In this document: positions 17,419-24,624 of the stretch, piece by piece
Position numbering within the stretch: position 1 is the stretch's first letter
Layout of the letters: every line of letters starts with the position of its first letter
DNA from: Sinomicrobium kalidii
GTDB taxonomy: Bacteria > Bacteroidota > Bacteroidia > Flavobacteriales > Flavobacteriaceae
Assembly: GCF_021183825.1 (NCBI RefSeq)
Contig: NZ_CP089211.1
Location: 4,012,501 to 4,076,500 of the forward strand
Reading direction: 5' to 3'
Length of the DNA: 64,000 bases
The notes under the pieces: generated by a model
Seen by the model: the letters and a program-made list of their open reading frames with translations, nothing else
Told to the model about the DNA's origin: nothing
The model's database searches: none
Translations under genes and position numbers: made by a program

Positions 17419-19035
17419 ATGAAAACGAAATTAATAAAGGTACATCCGGAAGATAATGTGGCCGTGGCGCTGACAGACCTCAATGCCGGTGAACGGATTG
17501 CTTTTGAAGGCGATGCTATCGAAGTGGTTTCCCATAGCAGGGCCAAGCACAAGATCGCGCTGACGGCCCTTGCAGCCGGAGACCGGATACAAATGTATGG
17601 CGTACTGGTGGGAAAAGCCAGTGAAGATATACCGAAAGGAGGACTTCTGACTACGGAGAACGTAGAACACCAAAGCGGAAAGGTGTCGGGGAAGACGGAG
17701 ACCACTGTCTGGAATGCGCCCGATGTCAGTAAATGGAAAGACAGGACGTTTATGGGCTATCCGCGGGAAGACGGGCAGGTAGGTACGGCCAATGTATGGC
17801 TGTTTTTCCCGTTGGTGTTTTGTGAAAACCGGAATATAGAGTTGCTTAAAGACGTTTTTGAAAAAGAACTGTCCTATTACAGGACCAACAGCCAACGACT
17901 CCTGCTCCGAAGCCTGATAAGCGGAAATTCAATAGAAACTCCCGTAGCGGAAGAAGAGGAGGAGAAAGGGATTTTTGACAATGTCGAAGTAAAATTTATC
18001 ACCCACCAGGGCGGTTGTGGTGGTATTCGGCAGGATTCCGTGACGCTCTCCCGTCTTTTGGCAGGTTACGTGAACAATCCCAATGTGGCAGGTGCCACTG
18101 TACTGAGCCTGGGTTGCCAGAACCTGCAGATCGATATTTTTAAGGAAGCTGTAAAAAAGATCAACCCGGACCTGAAGAAACCCTTGCTCATTTATGAACA
18201 ACAGCAAATGGGAACGGTGGAGGAAATGCTGAACGTCATTATCCGGGAATCTTTTGAGGCCATAAAGGAAGCCGATAAGATAAAAAGGGTCCCGGCTCCG
18301 CTGTCCAAACTGAAAGTAGGACTGGAATGCGGTGGTTCCGACGGGTTTTCCGGTATTTCTGCGAACCCTGCATTAGGGTATGCCTCCGATCTTCTCACCG
18401 CTCTGGGAGGTTCACCGATACTTTCGGAATTCCCGGAATTGTGCGGTGTGGAACAGGAACTCGTAAACCGATGTGTGGAACAGGAAGATGCGGACAAGTT
18501 CCTCTCGTTGATGAAAGCCTACGAAAAATCGGCTGTAGATGCCGGGTCGGGCTTTGATATGAATCCGTCTCCCGGGAATATCAAAGACGGCCTTATCACC
18601 GATGCCATGAAATCTGCGGGAGCGGCCAAAAAAGGAGGGACATCTCCGGTAGCGGCCGTACTGGACTATACGGAGTATGTAACCAAACCCGGTCTGAACC
18701 TGTTGTGTACACCCGGTAATGATGTGGAGAGTACTACGGGGCTGGCCGGTTCGGGAGCAAATATCATTGTGTTTACCACCGGATTGGGAACACCTACGGG
18801 CAATCCGGTAACCCCGGTGGTCAAGGTTTCTTCCAATTCGGAACTGGCCCGGAAGATGCCGGATATTATCGATGTGGACACCGGAGCTGTGATCAGGGGG
18901 GAGAGGACGATCGAGGAAATGGGAGAGGAAATACTCGATTATATTGTCCGTGTGGCAAGCGGCGAGGAAAAGACCAAAGCCATGCAGCTGAACCAGAACG
19001 ATTTTATCCCCTGGAAACGGGGAGTTTCGCTCTAA
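17419..19035 (+). CDS. uxaA: altronate dehydratase
   Basis: 538 residues of the UxaA/GarD family. It dehydrates D-altronate to 2-keto-3-deoxygluconate using iron. The N-terminal SAF domain (about residues 10-75, VAVALTDLNAGERIAFEGD) is fused to the large dehydratase domain with GYPREDGQVGTANVW, THQGGCGGIRQDS, the Cys/Gly-rich GLECGGSDGFSGI and GLGTPTGNPVTPVVKVSSN. The SAF and catalytic parts are in a single chain, as in most bacteria. It ends the operon and is convergent with the LacI-type gene, with a terminator hairpin between them. Confidence 0.95.
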   Translation: MKTKLIKVHPEDNVAVALTDLNAGERIAFEGDAIEVVSHSRAKHKIALTALAAGDRIQMYGVLVGKASEDIPKGGLLTTENVEHQSGKVSGKTETTVWNAPDVSKWKDRTFMGYPREDGQVGTANVWLFFPLVFCENRNIELLKDVFEKELSYYRTNSQRLLLRSLISGNSIETPVAEEEEEKGIFDNVEVKFITHQGGCGGIRQDSVTLSRLLAGYVNNPNVAGATVLSLGCQNLQIDIFKEAVKKINPDLKKPLLIYEQQQMGTVEEMLNVIIRESFEAIKEADKIKRVPAPLSKLKVGLECGGSDGFSGISANPALGYASDLLTALGGSPILSEFPELCGVEQELVNRCVEQEDADKFLSLMKAYEKSAVDAGSGFDMNPSPGNIKDGLITDAMKSAGAAKKGGTSPVAAVLDYTEYVTKPGLNLLCTPGNDVESTTGLAGSGANIIVFTTGLGTPTGNPVTPVVKVSSNSELARKMPDIIDVDTGAVIRGERTIEEMGEEILDYIVRVASGEEKTKAMQLNQNDFIPWKRGVSL

Positions 19036-19049
19036 AATAATAGTCGGGA

Positions 19050-19077
19050 AGGCGTTGTTTAACGTCTCCTTTTTAAT
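19050..19077 (+). terminator. terminator between uxaA and the LacI-type gene
   Basis: A 7-bp stem (AGGCGTT with AACGTCT, one G-U pair) around a GTTT loop at 19050-19067 is followed by CCTTTTTAATTTTT. It lies between two convergent stop codons and probably ends the uronate operon. Confidence 0.55.
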
Positions 19078-19079
19078 TT

Positions 19080-20105
19080 TTAAACCCTATCTGTCCGGTT
19101 TGAAGAATCACGTATAATGAGCTGGGGCGAAAGCACTACCTTTTTTTCAACAGCCACCGAAACTTCCTCGTCTATCTGTTCCAGGAATACCCGGGCAGAC
19201 ATTTTGCCCATTTTTATGGGCGTTTGGTCTACAGTGGTCATTGTAGGCTCGGTATACTGGGTGAACGATTCGTTACTAAAACCGGAAATACAGATGTCTT
19301 CCGGAACCTTTATTCCGTTCTTTTTCAGCTCCTGTACCGCACCCAGGGCGGTAAAATCACTGGAAGAAAATATGGCATCCGGCGGGGAAGGGAGCTTCAT
19401 CAGTTTTTTAACTGCCGCCGTGCCCGATTCCACCTTACTGTTCGTCTGCACGACATAATCCTGGTTAAAAGGCAGGTTATAGTCGGTAAGGGCCTTTAAG
19501 TAGCCGTTATACCGGTCTTTGTATATTTCGAGGTTGATATTGCCCAGAAAATGGGCTATCCGCTTGCATCCCTGCCTTATCAGGTGTTCCACAGACATGT
19601 AGGCCCCGTTAAAGTCATCAATGGTCACCGAACTCACCCCCGGAATGTTCTTTTTACGGTCAAAGAATACCAGCGGGATGCCTTTTTGCAATACCCTTTT
19701 GATGTGGGCGGTGTCTTTTGTGGTTTTTGAAACCGACATAAAGATCCCGTCCACCTGGGCGTTGAGCAGGGTATTGATGTTCTGCACTTCACTTTTGGCA
19801 TCGTCCCGGTTCTGGCATATGATCACGTGATAGCCATGCGGATAGAGTTCTTCCTCTATGCCCCGGATCACCGAAGAGAAAAAACTCCGGTCCATATAAG
19901 GCACCAGGATGCCCACGGTATTGCTTTTGCCGCTCTTCAGGGCAAGGGCCAGCGTATTCTGTTCGTAGTTCATTTCCGCCGCGGTCTTCATGACCAGTTC
20001 CCTTGTCTTCAGGCTTATTTTCGGGTTGTTGTTCAGAGCCCTTGAAACCGTGGCCGCGCTGATGTTCAGTTTTTTGGAAATATCGTATATGGTTACCTTG
20101 CTCAT
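19080..20105 (-). CDS. LacI-family transcriptional regulator of the pectin locus
   Basis: 341 residues from the ATG at 20105; a longer frame to 20252 adds a low-complexity head before the helix-turn-helix. The DNA-binding domain reads VTIYDISKKLNISAATVSRALNNN, with the hinge region after PKISLKTRELVMKTAAEMNYEQN. The periplasmic-binding-protein-like effector domain follows (NTVGILVPYMDRSFFSSVIRG to the end). It is divergent from the pectin methylesterase gene, and matching operators lie there and before kduI. It most likely represses the locus until a uronate or keto-deoxy sugar binds. The effector is not known. Confidence 0.93.
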   Translation of the reverse strand: MSKVTIYDISKKLNISAATVSRALNNNPKISLKTRELVMKTAAEMNYEQNTLALALKSGKSNTVGILVPYMDRSFFSSVIRGIEEELYPHGYHVIICQNRDDAKSEVQNINTLLNAQVDGIFMSVSKTTKDTAHIKRVLQKGIPLVFFDRKKNIPGVSSVTIDDFNGAYMSVEHLIRQGCKRIAHFLGNINLEIYKDRYNGYLKALTDYNLPFNQDYVVQTNSKVESGTAAVKKLMKLPSPPDAIFSSSDFTALGAVQELKKNGIKVPEDICISGFSNESFTQYTEPTMTTVDQTPIKMGKMSARVFLEQIDEEVSVAVEKKVVLSPQLIIRDSSNRTDRV

Positions 20106-20271
20106 CGGTATGTACTTTAATCGGATATTGTTCCTGTTAGGCAGGGTGTAAGGACAAATATCCATAAAAAAAGTCAAATGGTTTGTTTTTAGTCCCTGAC
20201 CTTCCGTGTTTATATGCTTAATTTGGAGCTGCCCCCCCCGTTGTTTTTTCAAAAAAAAACAGATAAAAAAT

Positions 20272-20301
20272 TTGTGTATCTTGCAAAAGAATATAATTTA
20301 G
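20272..20301 (+). promoter_or_regulatory. promoter of the pectinesterase gene
   Basis: TTG at 20272-20274 and TAATTTAG at 20294-20301 (one mismatch to TAnnTTTG) are 19 nt apart, the usual Bacteroidota spacing. The operator begins at the next base. Confidence 0.55.
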
Positions 20302-20315
20302 TGTAATCGATTACA
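20302..20315 (+). promoter_or_regulatory. predicted LacI-family operator upstream of pectinesterase
   Basis: TGTAATCGATTACA is a perfect 14-bp palindrome with a central CG. It covers the expected transcription start of the pectinesterase gene and lies in the intergenic region shared with the divergent LacI-type gene, so it may also give autoregulation. Confidence 0.65.
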
Positions 20316-20332
20316 AAAATTTTCTAAATATA

Positions 20333-21316
20333 ATGAATTCTTTCAAAATGAAGTATGTTTTTACTACAGTTTTATTATTGTGGTGTACTTTTTCCGTAAG
20401 CGGAGCTTCCGGTGATAAGGAATATGACTTCGTAGTGGACCAGAGCGGGAACGGGGATTTCAGAACGGTACAGGAGGCTATTGATGCCGTACCGGATTTT
20501 AGAAAGTACGAAACGAAGATATTCGTAAAAAACGGAAAGTACAAGGAAAAACTGGTATTGCCCGCTTCCAAGACCAATGTCACACTCATAGGCGAAAGTA
20601 TGACCTATACCATACTCACTTATGATGACTATGCCTCCAAAAAAAATATTTTCGGGGAAGAAATGGGCACTACGGGCTCTTCTTCCTTTTTTGTCTTTGC
20701 CGACGATTTCAAGGCGAGGAATATTACTTTTCAGAACAGTGCCGGGCATGTGGGGCAGGCTGTGGCCATACGGATAGACGGCGACCGGGCGATCTTTGAA
20801 AACTGTAAATTCCTGGGGAACCAGGACACCCTTTACCTGCATGGCAAAAACAGCAGGCAATACTATAAAAACTGTTATATAGAGGGTACGGTAGACTTCA
20901 TTTTCGGCTGGTCTACAGCGGTTTTTGAAAGCTGTGTTGTCAACTGCAAGGGTGAAGGATATGTAACGGCCGCAGCTACGGAAGAGGGAACCCCTTATGG
21001 TTTTGTGTTCCTTAACTGCAGGATCACAGGAAGGGGAAACAGGGAATTCTACCTCGGCAGGCCGTGGCGCCCGCATGCAAAGACCGTATTTCTGAACTGT
21101 TACATGAGCAGGCATGTAAATCCGGAGGGATGGTACAACTGGAACAAGCCCGAGGCCGAACTCACCACGCTCTATGCCGAATATAATTCCATGGGACCGG
21201 GAGCAGCTACGGAAGACAGGGTGCCGTGGTCTTGCCGGTTAAGCGATAAAGAAGCGGAAAACTATACGGTAGAAAACATCCTGAAGGGCGAAGATGACTG
21301 GGACCCCCGAAAATAA
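20333..21316 (+). CDS. secreted pectin methylesterase (CE8)
   Basis: 327 residues with an N-terminal signal sequence (after an MNSFKM head, a hydrophobic core ending near SVSGASG). The CE8 right-handed beta-helix carries all catalytic residues: Gln142 in GQAVAIR, Asp165 in GNQDTLY, Asp188 in GTVDFIFG, and Arg243/Trp245 in LGRPWRP. It removes methyl esters from homogalacturonan, preparing it for the GH28 enzyme encoded 35 nt downstream. The cytoplasmic uronate genes are the logical continuation. Its promoter and operator are recorded separately. Confidence 0.95.
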   Translation: MNSFKMKYVFTTVLLLWCTFSVSGASGDKEYDFVVDQSGNGDFRTVQEAIDAVPDFRKYETKIFVKNGKYKEKLVLPASKTNVTLIGESMTYTILTYDDYASKKNIFGEEMGTTGSSSFFVFADDFKARNITFQNSAGHVGQAVAIRIDGDRAIFENCKFLGNQDTLYLHGKNSRQYYKNCYIEGTVDFIFGWSTAVFESCVVNCKGEGYVTAAATEEGTPYGFVFLNCRITGRGNREFYLGRPWRPHAKTVFLNCYMSRHVNPEGWYNWNKPEAELTTLYAEYNSMGPGAATEDRVPWSCRLSDKEAENYTVENILKGEDDWDPRK

Positions 21317-21351
21317 ACCATAAGGAAAATCAGAACTTTAAACCAACCAAT

Positions 21352-23052
21352 ATGTTTACAATAAATAAAAGGAGACTGCAGGTCATGTATTTGATCCTGG
21401 CAATGTTATTTGCAGTAAAAGGAAAAATATTTGCACAACCGGCCTATTCCGATATCTATAAGGATATTGAATTTAAAATGTCGGGAATAAAAGTCCCCAG
21501 CTTTCCCGACTATAGGGTAAGTATTGAGTTTTTCGGGGCCGAGAGCGGCGGGGTAGTGAAGAATACCGGGGCATTTGCCAATGCCATTGACCATGTGGCC
21601 GAAAAAGGCGGCGGAACGGTGGTTATACCAAGGGGAATGTGGCTTACCGGACCTATTACACTGAAAAGCAATGTGGAACTGCATGCCGAAGAGGGAGCAT
21701 TGGTAGTATTCAGCGATGATTTTGACGATTACCCGTTGGTAAAGACCAGTTTTGAAGGACTCAATACCTACAGGTGCCAATCTCCGATAAACGGCAGAAA
21801 CCTGAAAAATATTGCTATTACGGGAAAAGGGATATTCGACGGTAGCGGAGATGCCTGGAGGCCCGTAAAAAGAGGTAAAATGACCGCGAGCCAATGGAAA
21901 AAGAAAGTGCGGTCCGGCGGTGTGCTCAGCGATGACGAAAAGATATGGTATCCTTCGGAAAAATCGAAAAGAGGAGATAACAAAGGCAATTTTAATGTTC
22001 CCGATTTTAAGAGCAGGGGAGACTTTGAAACCGTTAAGGACTACCTGAGGCCGGTTTTACTAAGCCTGGTTAATTGTAAGGGCGTATTGCTGGACGGCCC
22101 TGTTTTTCAGAATTCCCCGGCATGGAACCTGCACCCGCTGATGTGCGAGGACCTTATTATCCGGAACCTTACCGTTCGCAACCCCTGGTATTCGCAGAAC
22201 GGGGACGGACTCGACCTGGAATCCTGTAAAAATGCGGTGATCTACAACAATACTTTTGATGTGGGAGACGATGCTATTTGCTTTAAATCCGGTAAAAACG
22301 AGACCGGGAGGAAAAGGGGAATGCCGACGGAAAATGTGATCGTAAAAAACAATACCGTATATCACGGTCACGGCGGGTTTGTCATCGGAAGTGAAATGTC
22401 GGGGGGCGTAAAAAACGTGCATGTGAGCAACTGTACCTTTATCGGGACGGATGTGGGGCTCCGGTTCAAGAGCACCCGCGGAAGGGGAGGCGTAGTGGAA
22501 AATATTTATATCTCCGATATCAACATGAAAGATATTCCGACGGAAGTCATCCGGTTCAATATGTTCTACGGGGGGAATTCTCCCATACTCGAAGAAGACC
22601 AGGACGCCGAAACCGAAGCCAGGGACAAAAAACCGGTACCTGTTACCGGGGAAACACCTGTTTTCCGGAATATTTTCATGAAAAATATTACTGCGGTAAA
22701 TTCTGAAGTCGCAGCGTTCTTTATGGGGCTTCCGGAAATGAAACTGAAGAACGTGCACCTGGAAAATGCCTACCTGGAAGCCAAAAAAGGGATTACGGCG
22801 ATAGATACGGATGTATTGGCATTCAAAAATGTAACCATAGCCAATACACAAGGTGTGCCGTTAACCATATACAATGGAAAAAACATAACATTAAAAGGGG
22901 TAAAGACCGGTAAAAAACACGAATCGCTATTGCAAATATCGGGCAGGGACAACGCGGAGATCTCCATAGGGGGAAGTGATATCCCGGCAGCGAAGATTTT
23001 ATACGGAAATGACGATGCCAGAAAGGCCGTGAAATTTCAGGGAATAAAATGA
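21352..23052 (+). CDS. GH28 polygalacturonase, secreted
   Basis: 566 residues with a signal peptide ending near KIFAQP. The parallel beta-helix contains the GH28 active site: Asn283-Gly-Asp285 (NGDGLDLES), Asp306/Asp307 (GDDAICFKSGK), His340 in HGHGGFVIGSE, and Arg371/Lys373 (RFKSTRGRGG). An insert around residues 180-240 (DDEKIWYPSEKSKRG) is common in Bacteroidota exo-acting forms. It hydrolyses de-esterified galacturonan. Whether it is endo- or exo-acting cannot be read from the sequence. It lies directly after the pectinesterase gene, probably in one transcript. Confidence 0.95.
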   Translation: MFTINKRRLQVMYLILAMLFAVKGKIFAQPAYSDIYKDIEFKMSGIKVPSFPDYRVSIEFFGAESGGVVKNTGAFANAIDHVAEKGGGTVVIPRGMWLTGPITLKSNVELHAEEGALVVFSDDFDDYPLVKTSFEGLNTYRCQSPINGRNLKNIAITGKGIFDGSGDAWRPVKRGKMTASQWKKKVRSGGVLSDDEKIWYPSEKSKRGDNKGNFNVPDFKSRGDFETVKDYLRPVLLSLVNCKGVLLDGPVFQNSPAWNLHPLMCEDLIIRNLTVRNPWYSQNGDGLDLESCKNAVIYNNTFDVGDDAICFKSGKNETGRKRGMPTENVIVKNNTVYHGHGGFVIGSEMSGGVKNVHVSNCTFIGTDVGLRFKSTRGRGGVVENIYISDINMKDIPTEVIRFNMFYGGNSPILEEDQDAETEARDKKPVPVTGETPVFRNIFMKNITAVNSEVAAFFMGLPEMKLKNVHLENAYLEAKKGITAIDTDVLAFKNVTIANTQGVPLTIYNGKNITLKGVKTGKKHESLLQISGRDNAEISIGGSDIPAAKILYGNDDARKAVKFQGIK

Positions 23053-23183
23053 TGACATTTAATTTCCGGTTGCAAAACAGGGACACAACGACCTGCACGA
23101 CCATATGGATTCTTCAAAAGGCCGGGAGAAATATATAACAAAAATCGTTGTTCCCGTATCCGGTTTCTTCGGGGCATATTTCA

Positions 23184-23191
23184 TAAATTTG
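23184..23191 (+). promoter_or_regulatory. -7 box for the ferredoxin gene
   Basis: TAAATTTG matches TAnnTTTG exactly, 22 nt before the ATG at 23214. No clear -33 element. Confidence 0.4.
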
Positions 23192-23213
23192 CATTTTTGA
23201 AATTCCATTAACA

Positions 23214-23534
23214 ATGCCCGATATAAAGATCAAGATCAAAGACAGGGAAGGTGTGGTACACGAACTGGATGCACCTACAGATATGGCCATGAACATCATG
23301 GAATTGTGTAAAGCCTACGAACTCCCGGTAGAGGGAACCTGCGGAGGGATGGCCATGTGTGCTTCCTGTCAGTGTTACGTGCTTTCCGAACACCCGCTCC
23401 CTGAAATGGGACCGGATGAGGAAGCCATGCTTTTTGAAGCATTTTACGTTAAAGATAACAGCCGGCTCGGATGTCAGTTGCCCATCAGCGAAGATATGGA
23501 CGGACTGGAACTGGAACTGGCGCCGGAATCCTGA
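23214..23534 (+). CDS. 2Fe-2S ferredoxin (adrenodoxin type)
   Basis: 106 residues with the adrenodoxin/putidaredoxin-type cysteine pattern: GTCGGMAMCASCQCYV supplies three ligands with C-x5-C-x2-C spacing, and the fourth is in SRLGCQLPI. The N-terminus (DIKIKIKDREGVVHELDAP) matches the beta-grasp fold. It transfers single electrons; the partner is unknown and not adjacent. It is a monocistronic gene between the pectin locus and the DUF3050 gene. Confidence 0.93.
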   Translation: MPDIKIKIKDREGVVHELDAPTDMAMNIMELCKAYELPVEGTCGGMAMCASCQCYVLSEHPLPEMGPDEEAMLFEAFYVKDNSRLGCQLPISEDMDGLELELAPES

Positions 23535-23630
23535 GTTAATGTGCCAATTCACTAATCAGCCAATTTGATAATGAGGAAATCCGATAATGAATGATATCAC
23601 ATTATCAGATTGCCCATTGGTACATTATTT

Positions 23631-24416
23631 CTAAGCCAGGGAATTTTCCCGGGCCTTGATAATCTCTTTTTCTATAGTGTCCCAAAGGGCAATACGCATT
23701 TGCATTGCCATAGTAGCAGCATCTTTAGCCTCTTTCCATTTCTGTTCATTGTCTTCACAGAGTTCAGATACCATCCGGAGGGCCATAGGGCCGTGTTCGT
23801 CCTGGTCCAGTTCAATGTGCCGCTCAAAGTAATAAACGAGTTTGTTGATGTGAAACTCCGGAAAGTTTTGCTGCATTTCCCGCAAAATGGCCGTAAACAT
23901 TTCGGGAATAAGGTCTTCCCTTCCGAAGGTAAATGCCGAAGCGATCTTGTGCGGTTTGCCTTCCTCGATCAGGAAAAACGTAAAATTCAGGAAATCCTTC
24001 ACTGCAGGCGGAAGTTCACTGAGCTTAATGTCCACCAGGATGTTCTTCAGGGAAAGCAGGTCTGATATGAAATTTTCTATCCTGGAAGTATTGGCCCCGC
24101 ATTCCTTCATCGCCCCGAGGTACATTTCGTAATGACTCAGGTGGTTCCCCTCCTTGTTACTGTCGGTTTCTTCCGCCAGCACGATCTCGTTGATGAGGTA
24201 ACGGAGTTCCGGGTTGCCCGTGGGTATCCACGGAGTTTCGGTACAGGTGAGCTTTTGCTGAAGTGCCTTGAGCAGGGACATAAAATCCCATACGGCAAAA
24301 ACGTGATATTCCAAAAAAAGCTTCAGGTCGTCGGGGCTGTTGATATTCTGATAAAGAGAATGTTTCAGAAGTTGGTTGCGCAATGGACTGATCTCAGCTT
24401 TTATGTCTTCTATCAT
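23631..24416 (-). CDS. DUF3050 family protein (heme-oxygenase-like fold)
   Basis: 261 residues, all-helical, with a likely di-metal or iron site: the YHVFAVWDFMSLLKALQQKL segment near the start, EIVLAEETDSNKEG and HLSHYEMYLGAM in the centre and YYFERHIELDQDEHGPMAL near the end contain regularly spaced Glu and His. The pattern fits DUF3050, which belongs to the heme-oxygenase-like diiron group. The substrate is unknown. It is convergent with the ferredoxin gene, with a 96-nt gap carrying a related intergenic repeat. Confidence 0.88.
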   Translation of the reverse strand: MIEDIKAEISPLRNQLLKHSLYQNINSPDDLKLFLEYHVFAVWDFMSLLKALQQKLTCTETPWIPTGNPELRYLINEIVLAEETDSNKEGNHLSHYEMYLGAMKECGANTSRIENFISDLLSLKNILVDIKLSELPPAVKDFLNFTFFLIEEGKPHKIASAFTFGREDLIPEMFTAILREMQQNFPEFHINKLVYYFERHIELDQDEHGPMALRMVSELCEDNEQKWKEAKDAATMAMQMRIALWDTIEKEIIKARENSLA

Positions 24417-24428
24417 AGTATTTTTTTA

Positions 24429-24436
24429 CAAAGTTA
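24429..24436 (-). promoter_or_regulatory. -7 box for the DUF3050 gene
   Basis: The minus strand reads TAACTTTG, an exact TAnnTTTG match 12 nt upstream of the ATG at 24416. Confidence 0.4.
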
Positions 24437-24612
24437 AAAAACTCTTTGGCACATTGCCTTGTCCCGTAACTATTTAACGAAATATTTTAACGCGGCCCGG
24501 CTTTACCGTTTTTTATGTTATTCCCTCTTAATGAGTGTGATATAAAAACAGAGGGATTCACTTTTTTTAATGCCAAATAAAAGGCCAGGATGTATGGATG
24601 CAATAAATTTAG

Positions 24613-24620
24613 TAAATTTG
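24613..24620 (+). promoter_or_regulatory. -7 box adjoining the GAF gene start
   Basis: TAAATTTG ends 4 nt before the ATG at 24625. Like the box at 755-762, this placement implies a leaderless or nearly leaderless mRNA. Confidence 0.45.
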
Positions 24621-24624
24621 CGTT

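Noticed and set aside
20106..20252. Upstream extension of the LacI-type gene
   Set aside because: The helix-turn-helix of LacI proteins begins within a few residues of the start; the extension is low in complexity.
20232..20259. C8 and A9 homopolymer runs near the pectinesterase promoter
   Set aside because: They lie outside any supported coding sequence and upstream of the -33 element; phase variation cannot be shown from one sequence.
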